Positions 1 through 7,632 of a stretch of DNA of 13,942 bases are shown piece by piece. This DNA is from Nitrospirota bacterium. Lineage in GTDB: Bacteria; Nitrospirota_A; Leptospirillia; Leptospirillales; Leptospirillaceae. The notes beneath the pieces are model-generated. The model ran no database searches, was not told the DNA's origin, and was given only the letters and a program-made list of their open reading frames with translations. The translations under genes were made by a program, and so were the position numbers. The DNA is taken from assembly GCA_021844645.1 (NCBI GenBank), contig JAKBTA010000032.1, positions 1 through 13,942 of the forward strand, read 5' to 3'. Each line of letters starts with the position of its first letter. Position 1 is the first letter of the stretch.

Positions 1-1
1 A

Positions 2-469
2 AGCTATGGGTGGATTGTGACCGCAAGGCAGATTGCTCTGGTGAAGGAGCTTCGGGGTCTTTCGGTCGCTGTTTCAAATTATGAGGAGTGGGCCTGTCCG
101 TGGGGCTCTTCCTCGGTGGGTGGGTGCATCGGCTGGCCTGTCGGATGGGCTCCGGTTGTCAATGCCGGATTTTTAGCCTCGACGCCTGTTTCCGCCTGGG
201 ACGGCACAACGCCCATTTCTGTTGCCCAGTCCTCTGTCAGCGGGGAAGGGGCTCTTTTGACGGTGGCTGTTCCCCAGAATGTGGGGATGTCGGCAACGAC
301 CAAGCTTCCCATGTCTTCTTACGCCAATGGTGTTCTGTCGGTTTGGGTCTTTCGGGGAGGACCGCCTACCGGAAGAAGCTGGGGGCCATCCTTAAATGAG
401 ATGGGGCTTGTGAACCCTCATCTGACCCAGAGTGGAGCCGTGTTTCCGGGGTATGGTCCGATTCAGTAG
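2..469 (+). CDS. Partial secreted protein, pilin/pseudopilin-like (5' end outside window)
   Basis: The frame is open from the first bases of the window to a TAG at 467-469, so the gene probably begins upstream; GTG at 17 is only the first internal start. The first visible ~30 residues form an amphipathic helix (ARQIALVKELRGLSVAVSNY), which resembles the helix after the membrane segment of type IV pilins and pseudopilins. The rest is rich in Gly, Ser, Pro and Trp with two cysteines (WACPW and GGCIGW) that could form a disulfide, as expected of an exported globular head. The stop lies a few bases before the next gene, so the two are probably co-transcribed. The pilin assignment is inference from helix pattern and composition; the diagnostic prepilin-peptidase site would be outside the window. 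I recognise no family with certainty. Confidence 0.55.
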   Translation, partial: SYGWIVTARQIALVKELRGLSVAVSNYEEWACPWGSSSVGGCIGWPVGWAPVVNAGFLASTPVSAWDGTTPISVAQSSVSGEGALLTVAVPQNVGMSATTKLPMSSYANGVLSVWVFRGGPPTGRSWGPSLNEMGLVNPHLTQSGAVFPGYGPIQ

Positions 470-496
470 TGGAAGATGGAAAAAAGGGAGTTTCTC

Positions 497-1984
497 GTGA
501 CAATCGCGGGATCTGCTGCAAGGTCTTTTTTGGTCGCAACCTTTCTGATGGGGTTCACTTCTTGTGGGGGAGGAGGAGGAGGGGGCGCAGGCGTTGGAGC
601 GGAGGGCCCTTCCACTGCGGTTTCCAATAGTACGGAATCTTCGTCAGGATCCATAGGGGTCTTTATCTCCAATGGGAATGCAACCGTAGCAGCTCCCTCA
701 GGGGCATCTTCATCCGGAAGCAGTGGCAGCAGCTCAACGGTCACTTCTTCCGGAACCGCCTACTTGATTGCTCTTCCGAATGCACAAAACTCCACTCCTT
801 CTTATACGCCAATTAGATGCACCCAAGTGTCATCGATCGGAGGCGTTAATCTCGATACCCAGCATTCTGTTGGCGTGGCTTTTGATACGGCAAGCTACAC
901 GCTGGGTTTTTTTATATTTACGGGGAGCTCTCCGATTACGGTTTCCGGTTGCGCCACTATGACTTTACCAGGTTCTCTTACCATTGACACTTCAGCGGGT
1001 TCGACGGATGTGGGTGGGGTGATTATGGATCCATCCATTCAGACGGCGATCGTTGAGACCGGCTCAGGGTTTCAGTTTGTGGATTATTCGAATCCTTCAT
1101 CGCCCGCTCTTTCTTCGGTTTACGCTACAATTCCTTTCTTTGAAGCCTCTCCATCAAAGGGTATCGACATTGTCGAAAACTTTGCCTATGATCCCTATCT
1201 CGTTGTGGGTGGGGTGAGCTACAAGATGATCCTTTCCGGCTCAGGGGCTGTTTCGTACGCTGCCGGGAAGAGTGATGGAAATCTTCTTGAATTGGCGGAT
1301 ATCAATACCGGGACGATCTATCGGCCGGACAGCCAGACGAAAGCTTCTTTTCCAATCGGAACAATCAATGGTTGTTCGGCTGATGCGATCGGGGTCGATA
1401 CCGCCTATCAGGTGGCGATTATCGGTTGTGAGTACGATGGCCTTACAACGTCAACTCCATCCACTTTTTCTCAGGTAACGGTTCTGGTCAACCTGAATGC
1501 CCTGACGTTAACTCCTTCGTCGGGGACCTACTCTCTTCCTTCCTCGGCGATATCTTCCGTGACGCTGACTAACTCGGCTCCTCCCCAAAATAATATCTTT
1601 GTTGATAGCGTGAATCATATTGTCATGTGGGGGGACGGAGGGGACTGGGGATCCTCCGGTTCGAGCTTTTCTGTGGCGAAGCTTTCTGACCCGTTCACCT
1701 CTTTCGGAAACGGGATTGTGGGAGGGGCTGCCATACCGGCGACGATGCCGGCCTTTTCGAGTTCAAATACGATTCGTTGTAGTGTTTCTGGCTGTGCTCC
1801 GCTCCCTACCACCTCCTGGAGCGGGTATGGCTACCCTCACGGAAGCGCCATGTATGTGGACTCATCTGGAAATTCCGTAGCGCTCTGGATGAATCAGTCC
1901 GCATCCTTTCTTGCGATGGTGAAGGCGAATGAATTTCTTTCCGGTGTGCCATCAAATGCCGTGACCTATATCGGGATTCCCTGA
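497..1984 (+). CDS. Gly/Ser/Thr-rich putative outer-surface lipoprotein
   Basis: This 495-residue protein appears to be an exported lipoprotein. The N-terminus is a short hydrophobic signal (SFLVATFLMGF) ending in FTSC, a slightly non-consensus lipobox, with the acylated Cys at residue 23. Seven glycines follow directly, then a Ser/Gly/Thr linker to about residue 100. The remaining ~390 residues are beta-rich with repeated Ser/Thr stretches, scattered cysteines and phrases such as GVAFD, GVIMDPS and NIFVDSVNHIVMWGDGG, which suggest a beta-propeller-like repeat fold, but I recognise no family. I chose GTG at 497 because AAGGGAG sits 6 bases upstream; an in-frame ATG at 476 would add 7 residues (MEKREFL) but has no properly spaced ribosome binding site. 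It follows the pilin-like gene closely and may share its transcript. The function is unknown; surface or adhesion roles are guesses. Confidence 0.75.
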   Translation: MTIAGSAARSFLVATFLMGFTSCGGGGGGGAGVGAEGPSTAVSNSTESSSGSIGVFISNGNATVAAPSGASSSGSSGSSSTVTSSGTAYLIALPNAQNSTPSYTPIRCTQVSSIGGVNLDTQHSVGVAFDTASYTLGFFIFTGSSPITVSGCATMTLPGSLTIDTSAGSTDVGGVIMDPSIQTAIVETGSGFQFVDYSNPSSPALSSVYATIPFFEASPSKGIDIVENFAYDPYLVVGGVSYKMILSGSGAVSYAAGKSDGNLLELADINTGTIYRPDSQTKASFPIGTINGCSADAIGVDTAYQVAIIGCEYDGLTTSTPSTFSQVTVLVNLNALTLTPSSGTYSLPSSAISSVTLTNSAPPQNNIFVDSVNHIVMWGDGGDWGSSGSSFSVAKLSDPFTSFGNGIVGGAAIPATMPAFSSSNTIRCSVSGCAPLPTTSWSGYGYPHGSAMYVDSSGNSVALWMNQSASFLAMVKANEFLSGVPSNAVTYIGIP

Positions 1985-2001
1985 GAAGTATTCTTTGGAC
2001 C

Positions 2002-2016
2002 TCTCCCTGAGGGAGA
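2002..2016. terminator. Short hairpin between convergent genes
   Basis: A 6-bp perfect stem (TCTCCC / GGGAGA) with a TGA loop lies in the 35-base gap between the lipoprotein stop (1984) and the DUF202 stop (2020). It is symmetric, so it could act in both directions, but only a weak A/T tract follows on either side. The position supports a terminator; the thin T-run keeps confidence low. Confidence 0.35.
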
Positions 2017-2019
2017 AAT

Positions 2020-2403
2020 TTATCCGGATCTGGCAGTAGAATTTTTTTGATTTTGTAGCGCTTCTGCCTTTTTGGTCTTCTGTTCCAGAAATTGCTGTTC
2101 TAATACCGCCGAATAAAATCCCCTCATGTGGAAAAAATCCCGGATGCCAAAGATGGTGACCGAGATAGCGGCAATGATGGACGCTATCCCTGCAATTTCG
2201 TAATAGTCAAAATGCGTCTGCTTAAAAAACCGGATGAGGGCAAGACCCGCAATCAGGAGCCCCACACCGGTCCTTATATAGGCGAGAAGGGTCCGCTCAT
2301 TGGCCATCACCGTCCGGTCAATGGCGAGATAATCTGAAAACTCAAGAATCTGTGCCTTTTCCGACAAGGTTTTACCATATAAAGAGGAGAAATTTCTTCG
2401 CAT
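2020..2403 (-). CDS. DUF202 (YidH-like) inner-membrane protein
   Basis: The product is a 127-residue membrane protein of the DUF202/YidH family, whose biochemical role is not established. The family signature is clear at about residues 26-48: a charged stretch (AIDRTVMANERTLLAYIRT) leads into the first membrane helix (GVGLLIAGLALIRFF). A second helix (AGIASIIAAISVTIFGI) follows, then a charged C-terminal tail that is probably cytoplasmic. The frame is open for 35 more codons upstream, but the ATG at 2401-2403 is the better start because AGGAG lies 5 bases before it and the DUF202 homology begins soon after. It converges on the large lipoprotein and lies downstream of the chemoreceptor on the same strand, 214 bases away, so it may have its own promoter. 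Confidence 0.85.
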   Translation of the reverse strand: MRRNFSSLYGKTLSEKAQILEFSDYLAIDRTVMANERTLLAYIRTGVGLLIAGLALIRFFKQTHFDYYEIAGIASIIAAISVTIFGIRDFFHMRGFYSAVLEQQFLEQKTKKAEALQNQKNSTARSG

Positions 2404-2525
2404 GGAGACTCCTTTAAAATGGGGGAGTTTTAAGTTTTTGTTCCGGATTACGGGGAATGAGTCGCCCGAACGTGTCGAAAGGCAGTGTGATAAGACAGCA
2501 TACTTCATCGGGCTTGTCAGGAAAA

Positions 2526-2553
2526 CCCGTTGCTCTTTACCCGTTGCTCTTTA
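2526..2553. repeat. Perfect 14-bp tandem repeat, two units
   Basis: The unit CCCGTTGCTCTTTA occurs twice head to tail (2526-2539 and 2540-2553) in the gap between the chemoreceptor stop and the DUF202 start. It would lie in the leader or promoter region of the DUF202 gene. It may be a simple slippage duplication or a doubled binding site; two units do not tell which. Confidence 0.8.
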
Positions 2554-2586
2554 TCGAATCAGGTCATTCAGTCTGTGCGGGGGGCT

Positions 2587-2614
2587 TTGGGGAGTCTTTG
2601 TCAGAACTCCCCAA
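2587..2614 (-). terminator. Hairpin after the chemoreceptor gene
   Basis: A 9-bp perfect stem (TTGGGGAGT / ACTCCCCAA) with a 10-base loop starts 3 bases beyond the chemoreceptor stop. On the - strand it is followed by a C-rich run, not a T-tract, so it is not a textbook intrinsic terminator. It may end the transcript with help or protect its 3' end. Confidence 0.45.
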
Positions 2615-2617
2615 GGG

Positions 2618-4177
2618 TTATTTGGCAAACAGGGCGGAAAGCTCTTCAATGGTTCGGGAGACAGTTTCCGCTTCGCGAAGAGTTCCGGAAGCGATGGAAA
2701 GGGTATTCCTGGCCATTTTTTCATTGGAAAGAAGCGTTCCCCTGAGCTGGTCCTCAACCTTGCTGACAACCGAAATTGTTGTCCCCAGGTTCTGGATCGT
2801 CTTTTCCATGCTTTCAAGACGCTGGCTGATGAGGGTCAACGCCTGCTGGACTTTCTGCCCGTCATCCATATTCTGGGACATGCCCTGGACCATGCCTTCG
2901 GAAATCTCGATCGTTTCCCGCATGACCCGACTTGCATCGGCGACGATCTCCTCGATGTTCTTGACATGACCTGATGTGAGGCTTGAAAGCTTCCGGACCT
3001 CATCGGCAACGACTGCAAACCCCCGCCCCTGCTCTCCGGCTCTTGCGGCCTCAATCGCAGCGTTCAAAGCCAGAAGGTTGGTCTGGCTTGAAATATTCTG
3101 GATGCCGGCGGTTGCTTCGGTAACTTTTTCGATTGTTTCTGCAAGAAGATTGATCTGTTGTGATGTCCGGGTCACATCTTTGGAAAGGGAGGAGAGGGAC
3201 TGGGATGCCTGCTGGCCGATCTCAAGTCCGCACTGGGCCTGTTTGCGTGTCGCCTGGGTGGAATTGATGCCTTCCTGGATGATTCCCCTGAAGGAATTGA
3301 TCGTCGAGTCAAGCTCATCCATGGAAGAGACGGAATGGGTAATTTCCTCATTCATGTTGGTTGCGTTTTTGTTCAGATCCTTCATCGAGACGAGAATGGT
3401 CGATGTTTCCTTGTAGATGGTGTCCGCATAGCTGCTGACATCCTTGACCGTTTTCTGGAGGTCAGAGGAAAGGGTCTGGATTTCATCGGCAATTTTTCCG
3501 AGTTCGTCTCTTCCCAATGAGGGCATTGTTGCGGAGAAATCCTTGTTGGCAAGCTGCTCGGAGACATTGAAGATAATAGAGATCCTTTTCAGCAGGGAGA
3601 TGGTGAGCATCCCCAGCAGAGAGATGCTGAGGATCATGTCGATGATGATGACGGTGAGAACCTGCATCCTGATCTGGGATGTTTTTCTGAGAAGATTGGT
3701 GGAGAGGGCCGCCAGTGTTTCTTTCTTGTTTTTTTCAACGAGACCCATCATCTGGCTGTATTTCGGAAGAATGACCTTGTTGAACCTGATGAGCGAGATC
3801 TCGGGGCGTCCGATCGCAAGGGATGCGTGGTCGAGACTGATGGTCAAGGCCATCAGCTTTTTGATCTTCAGTGTGACAGGATTGTCCCCAAGTTTCTTGA
3901 TGAGGTATGGGAACATCGCTTCACCTTGAAGAAGCACCGCTTTTTCCACAAAACTCCCACGAAGCCCTCCGGACAAAACAATTCTCATGGCGTTCTGGTG
4001 CTGAATGAGCATGGATTCCATTTTCTGGGAGAGATCGTCTGTTTCCCGGGAGAGAGCATTGATATGGGTCGACTCTTGGTCGATGGAGTTGATGCCATGG
4101 ACGATGACCATGACCGCGATCAGTGAAAGGAGTATCTGTGAAAAAATAAGCCCAAGAAGCTTTTTCTTGAGAGACAT
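2618..4177 (-). CDS. Methyl-accepting chemotaxis protein (HAMP type)
   Basis: This is a complete 519-residue transmembrane chemoreceptor that would relay a periplasmic signal to the CheA-CheW complex. The order is: short basic N-terminus, TM1 at about 7-28, a periplasmic helical sensor of ~140 residues, TM2 at about 171-196, a HAMP linker at about 197-248, and a long cytoplasmic coiled coil. The conserved hairpin tip lies at about 360-398 and includes the hallmark [20 protein letters not shown] and [11 protein letters not shown]. The sensor has no visible PAS or Cache motif and is more like a four-helix bundle; the ligand cannot be told. No C-terminal CheR/CheB-tethering pentapeptide is present. 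The ATG at 4175-4177 has GGGG and AGGA upstream. No che genes are in the window, so this is a stand-alone receptor with a long AT-rich upstream region. Confidence 0.95.
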   Translation of the reverse strand: MSLKKKLLGLIFSQILLSLIAVMVIVHGINSIDQESTHINALSRETDDLSQKMESMLIQHQNAMRIVLSGGLRGSFVEKAVLLQGEAMFPYLIKKLGDNPVTLKIKKLMALTISLDHASLAIGRPEISLIRFNKVILPKYSQMMGLVEKNKKETLAALSTNLLRKTSQIRMQVLTVIIIDMILSISLLGMLTISLLKRISIIFNVSEQLANKDFSATMPSLGRDELGKIADEIQTLSSDLQKTVKDVSSYADTIYKETSTILVSMKDLNKNATNMNEEITHSVSSMDELDSTINSFRGIIQEGINSTQATRKQAQCGLEIGQQASQSLSSLSKDVTRTSQQINLLAETIEKVTEATAGIQNISSQTNLLALNAAIEAARAGEQGRGFAVVADEVRKLSSLTSGHVKNIEEIVADASRVMRETIEISEGMVQGMSQNMDDGQKVQQALTLISQRLESMEKTIQNLGTTISVVSKVEDQLRGTLLSNEKMARNTLSIASGTLREAETVSRTIEELSALFAK

Positions 4178-4507
4178 TCCTGACCCCTTTCGAAAGTCTT
4201 TCGATTCAGAAGCATGTGGATGTATGGCTCCAGAATTAAACGATTAAAATAATTTTTCGTTTTTTCTGGGGATTGTTTTTTTTGGTTGAGCGAATCTTAT
4301 GTTTTTTGCTTTAATAAATCAAATCGTTTTTTTTCTCCCCGTACGATTAAAAGAATCGATGGTGTTGTTTTTTGATTGGGAGATCAGCGGGTTGTTCCTA
4401 CTTATCGGACGAATTCCTTCCAAGGTTAAGAAAATCCTGTAGTATAGAATGTCTGTTCTTCTACCCTGTTGCCGCTGTCTGTTTTTTTGTAATGTGATGA
4501 AAGGGAT
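4178..4507. promoter_or_regulatory. AT-rich divergent intergenic region
   Basis: This 330-base gap separates two divergent genes and must hold both promoters. It is far more AT-rich than its surroundings, with several T-runs of 6-8. The decamer ACGATTAAAA occurs twice in the same orientation (4240-4249 and 4343-4352), and related CGATT or AATCG words occur nearby (for example TTTCGATTC near 4199 and AAATCG near 4321). A perfect 6-bp inverted repeat, TCGAAA-GTC-TTTCGA, lies at about 4191-4205, just upstream of the chemoreceptor start. A TATAGAAT word at 4443-4450 could be the -10 box for the + strand gene, but no good -35 matches it. I found no convincing sigma-28 or sigma-54 site and no ORF worth calling. 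Confidence 0.5.
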
Positions 4508-4852
4508 ATGCCGATGGGACTCGTATTAAGAATTCTTCTGAATGCCCTGATCGTGTTTTTTGTGGCCCACTGGATCCGGGGCATTCATTTGAGAGACTTC
4601 GGAACGGCAATTCTGGTGGCTGTGGTGCTTGGGATCCTGAATGCGCTGATACGACCACTCCTTTTTTTGCTGACGCTTCCGATCAATATTCTTTCTCTTG
4701 GACTTTTCACCTTTGTTCTGAACGCTCTTCTGTTCTGGTCTGTAACATGGTTTGTGCCCGGTTTTTCAATCGATTCTTTTGGAAGCGCCTTTATCGCTTC
4801 TTTTCTTGTTTCATTCATGAGTCTCCTCTTTTCATGGTTTTTGATTTTTTAG
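4508..4852 (+). CDS. Phage-holin-4-type (YvlD-like) four-helix membrane protein
   Basis: This 114-residue, very hydrophobic protein matches the pattern of the family named 'phage holin 4', which in most bacteria is a chromosomal inner-membrane protein unrelated to lysis. Four membrane helices can be drawn at about 5-24, 33-52, 55-80 and 95-113. The family-typical core ILNALIRPLLFLLTLPINI followed by a third helix (LGLFTFVLNALLFW) is clear. An AAAGG-type ribosome binding site lies a few bases before the ATG. The gene sits 135 bases upstream of glmM on the same strand. No phage genes are near, so a housekeeping envelope role is more likely than a holin role. Confidence 0.85.
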   Translation: MPMGLVLRILLNALIVFFVAHWIRGIHLRDFGTAILVAVVLGILNALIRPLLFLLTLPINILSLGLFTFVLNALLFWSVTWFVPGFSIDSFGSAFIASFLVSFMSLLFSWFLIF

Positions 4853-4987
4853 GATTTTTTGGCCAAAATCGGCCGCAAATTCCCTTGGGTTCATCCGTGG
4901 GCCGAGGAGAAGTTGTCGAGTAAAAAGAATTCCTTGCGCGGGATGTGGTGATTTCCGGGGTTGTCTAAAAGCTTTTGGAGGGGACCG

Positions 4988-6355
4988 ATGAAGCGATCTC
5001 TGTTTGGTACCGATGGTATTCGTGGTGTGGCCAATGTTGAACCGATTACGGGAGAGACCTGCTATCGTCTGGGCCGGGCTGCGGCCTACCTGTTCCGGAA
5101 GTATGAAGGGGGTCATCATGTTGTTATTGGAAAAGATACACGCATCTCCGGCTATATGATTGAAAATGCTCTGACGAGTGGAATTACCTCCATGGGGGTC
5201 AATGTCATTGTTGTCGGACCGTTCACTACCCCGGGAATTGCCTTTCTGACACGTGCGCTCAGGGCCGATGCAGGGATCATGATTTCTGCAAGCCACAACC
5301 CTTACCAGGATAACGGGATCAAATTTTTTTCATCCGATGGATCAAAGCTTCCTGACGAGATCGAGGCGAGGATAGAGGCCCTGGTTGTTGGGGATGAGAT
5401 TGACAGGATCCGGCCGACCGGCCCCGGGATCGGAAAAGTTGCAAGGCTTGCCGGTCCTGATGGCCGCTATATTGAGTTCATCAAGAATACAACCCCGCGT
5501 TCAATGAAGTTCGACGGCATCCATATCGTCATGGACCTGGCAAATGGAGGGGGGTACAACGTTGCCCCGATGGCACTTCGCGAACTGGGAGCCAAGGTGA
5601 CCTCCATCGGCAATCAGCCGGACGGAGTGAATATCAATGATCATTGCGGGGCCCTTTACCCGGAGAAGCTGGCGCAAAAAGTTCTGGAGGTGGGGGCGGA
5701 TTTCGGGGTTGCCCTTGACGGAGATGCGGATCGGGCGGTTTTTGTCACCGGAACGGGACGAATCCTCGACGGCGATGCCATCATGGCCATGATGGCACTG
5801 GCGATGAATGAGAAGGGGACTCTCAGAAACTCGACTCTGGTGACGACGGTCATGAGCAATCTGGCGCTTGATATCCTGATGAATAAAAATCGGATAAGAG
5901 TTCTGAAGACCAAGGTTGGAGACCGCTATATCCTGGAAGCGCTTGAGGCGGAGAACCTTTCATTTGGGGGAGAACAGTCGGGACATCTGATTTTTCGCGA
6001 CCTTCATTCAACGGGTGACGGTCTGATGTCGACGGTCCAGCTGGTCTCTACACTGGTGGAAAAAGGCATCTCTCTTTCGGATCTGGCCGCCGTCTATCAA
6101 CCATTTCCCCAAGTATTGCGAACGGTTCCCGTCCTGAAGAAAATTCCGATCGAGAGTCTGGCTCATCTCCAGCGGATGTCACATGTTGTCGAAGAGGAGC
6201 TTTCCGGTGGTCGTGGAAGGCTTTTGCTCCGCTATTCAGGAACGGAGTCGGCGCTCAGGATCATGCTGGAAGGGGAGAATCAGGACCGGATCACCTATCT
6301 TGTGGAAGAGCTCGAAAGGGCGGTTCTCAAGGATTTTGAGGTGATTGCACACTGA
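4988..6355 (+). CDS. glmM: Phosphoglucosamine mutase GlmM
   Basis: GlmM converts glucosamine-6-phosphate to glucosamine-1-phosphate, the step before UDP-GlcNAc, and feeds peptidoglycan and lipopolysaccharide synthesis in the cytoplasm. The 455-residue length is normal for the family. The N-terminus FGTDGIRG is diagnostic. The active-site loop GIMISASHNP puts the phosphorylated serine at residue 102, as in E. coli GlmM. The Mg2+ loop DGDADR, the sugar-binding loop GGEQSGH and the C-terminal phosphate-binding loop RYSGTES are all present. I chose ATG at 4988 over an in-frame TTG at 4961 because GGAGG lies just upstream of it and the conserved domain starts there. The gene is 47 bases upstream of the first comEC ATG, so the two probably share a transcript. 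It looks intact. Confidence 0.97.
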   Translation: MKRSLFGTDGIRGVANVEPITGETCYRLGRAAAYLFRKYEGGHHVVIGKDTRISGYMIENALTSGITSMGVNVIVVGPFTTPGIAFLTRALRADAGIMISASHNPYQDNGIKFFSSDGSKLPDEIEARIEALVVGDEIDRIRPTGPGIGKVARLAGPDGRYIEFIKNTTPRSMKFDGIHIVMDLANGGGYNVAPMALRELGAKVTSIGNQPDGVNINDHCGALYPEKLAQKVLEVGADFGVALDGDADRAVFVTGTGRILDGDAIMAMMALAMNEKGTLRNSTLVTTVMSNLALDILMNKNRIRVLKTKVGDRYILEALEAENLSFGGEQSGHLIFRDLHSTGDGLMSTVQLVSTLVEKGISLSDLAAVYQPFPQVLRTVPVLKKIPIESLAHLQRMSHVVEEELSGGRGRLLLRYSGTESALRIMLEGENQDRITYLVEELERAVLKDFEVIAH

Positions 6356-6402
6356 CTGTTCCTGTCGGGTGGCTGGTTGCTGCAATCTCCTCTTTTGCGG
6401 GG

Positions 6403-7632
6403 ATGACAGGAGGGGCCTTTTTCCTTCTGGCTCCCCTTTTTGTTTTGGCTCTTCTTCTGCTTCTTTCTTTTCTTCTTTACCGTGAATACCAGAATCTGCC
6501 TCCGGGTGCCGTTTCTCCCTGGCCGTGGGTTCTTGCGGGATTTTTCTGGTCCGTTTTTCATTCTCCTATTCCTTATTCCTGGCAGAGCCCTCATGGAAAT
6601 ACCGTATTTAATGGCTGTTTCGTCAATGTCACAAGCCAGGGGCCCAAGAACTTTTCAGGGATCTTCCTTGCCGATTTTCCAGATGGAAAACGTTCAAAAA
6701 TTCTTTTATCGCTTCCGGTGTCGCGTGTTTTGGGTTCTCTCCGGGCGGGAGAGTGTTTTTCGGGAGATGTTTTTTTATCGGATTATCCTGACAGGAGGAG
6801 TTCCCGACACCGTTTTCTGGGTTTTCTCGATAACGGGATCCTTCAGGGGCAAATTCGTCCATGGAATGTTTTTGTTCGTGACAGGCAATCCGGTCACCCA
6901 AAGGATTGGAGGACTTTTTTTAATGGGGTTCCGGCAAGGGTCGCCTCGCTTGAAGCGCTGCTTGAAAGCCACTTCCCGGACGATGTGTCCTCGTTGATTG
7001 AGGCGATGGTTCTGTCAGACACATCGCACGTGCCCTCCCGGATGAACGATGTTTTTCTGGGATCAGGCGTTTACCATCTGCTCTCTGTCTCAGGCGAACA
7101 CATGGGACTTCTTGCCGCATTCCTTTCGGGGGGAGTCCTTGTGTGCATCCGTTTCCTGCCATTGGGAATCCTGCGTCAGATCCTTGCCCGAATTTTTATT
7201 CCCAGGTTGCTTGCAGTCTTGGTGATTCCCGTCCTGATTGTCTATACCATTCTGATCGGCATCCCACAAGCCAGGGGCCCAAGAACTTTTCAGGGATCTT
7301 CCTTGCCGATTTTCCAGATGGAAAACGTTCAAAAATTCTTTTATCGCTTCCGGTGTCGCGTGTTTTGGGTTCTCTCCGGGCGGGAGAGTGTTTTTCGGGA
7401 GATGTTTTTTTATCGGATTATCCTGACAGGAGGAGTTCCCGACACCGTTTTCTGGGTTTTCTCGATAACGGGATCCTTCAGGGGCAAATTCGTCCATGGA
7501 ATGTTTTTGTTCGTGACAGGCAATCCGGTCACCCAAAGGATTGGAGGACTTTTTTTAATGGGGTTCCGGCAAGGGTCGCCTCGCTTGAAGCGCTGCTTGA
7601 AAGCCACTTCCCGGACGATGTGTCCTCGTTGA
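6403..7632 (+). CDS. ComEC 5' fragment ORF with out-of-frame tail
   Basis: As the sequence stands, translation from ATG 6403 gives 409 residues. Residues 1-288 are genuine ComEC: hydrophobic N-terminus, DUF4131-like part and the first part of the competence membrane domain up to IGIP. From base 7266 onward the ribosome reads the second repeat copy in a wrong frame, adding about 121 unrelated residues (starting QARGPRTFQG) before a stop at 7630-7632. The tail is an artefact of the duplication, not a domain. The product lacks the second half of the membrane domain and is unlikely to form a working channel. Confidence 0.55.
   Translation: MTGGAFFLLAPLFVLALLLLLSFLLYREYQNLPPGAVSPWPWVLAGFFWSVFHSPIPYSWQSPHGNTVFNGCFVNVTSQGPKNFSGIFLADFPDGKRSKILLSLPVSRVLGSLRAGECFSGDVFLSDYPDRRSSRHRFLGFLDNGILQGQIRPWNVFVRDRQSGHPKDWRTFFNGVPARVASLEALLESHFPDDVSSLIEAMVLSDTSHVPSRMNDVFLGSGVYHLLSVSGEHMGLLAAFLSGGVLVCIRFLPLGILRQILARIFIPRLLAVLVIPVLIVYTILIGIPQARGPRTFQGSSLPIFQMENVQKFFYRFRCRVFWVLSGRESVFREMFFYRIILTGGVPDTVFWVFSITGSFRGKFVHGMFLFVTGNPVTQRIGGLFLMGFRQGSPRLKRCLKATSRTMCPR
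6631..7265 (+). repeat. 635-bp tandem duplication, copy 1
   Basis: Starts ACAAGCCAGGGGCCC and ends CTGATCGGCATCCC. It is identical to 7266-7900 by eye, and the encoded shadow frames on both strands are also identical. Only one base (C) is shared at the two ends, so the boundaries could be shifted by one. No IS ends or longer flanking homology are seen, which points to end-joining-like duplication or a misassembly, not to transposition. Confidence 0.95.

Noticed and set aside
4508..4852. Prophage remnant suggested by the holin-family name
   Set aside because: The family is mostly chromosomal in bacteria, and no lysin, structural or integrase genes are nearby.
6629..7536. Long - strand frames repeated identically within both duplication copies
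   Set aside because: They are antisense shadows of comEC; their identity simply reflects the DNA duplication.
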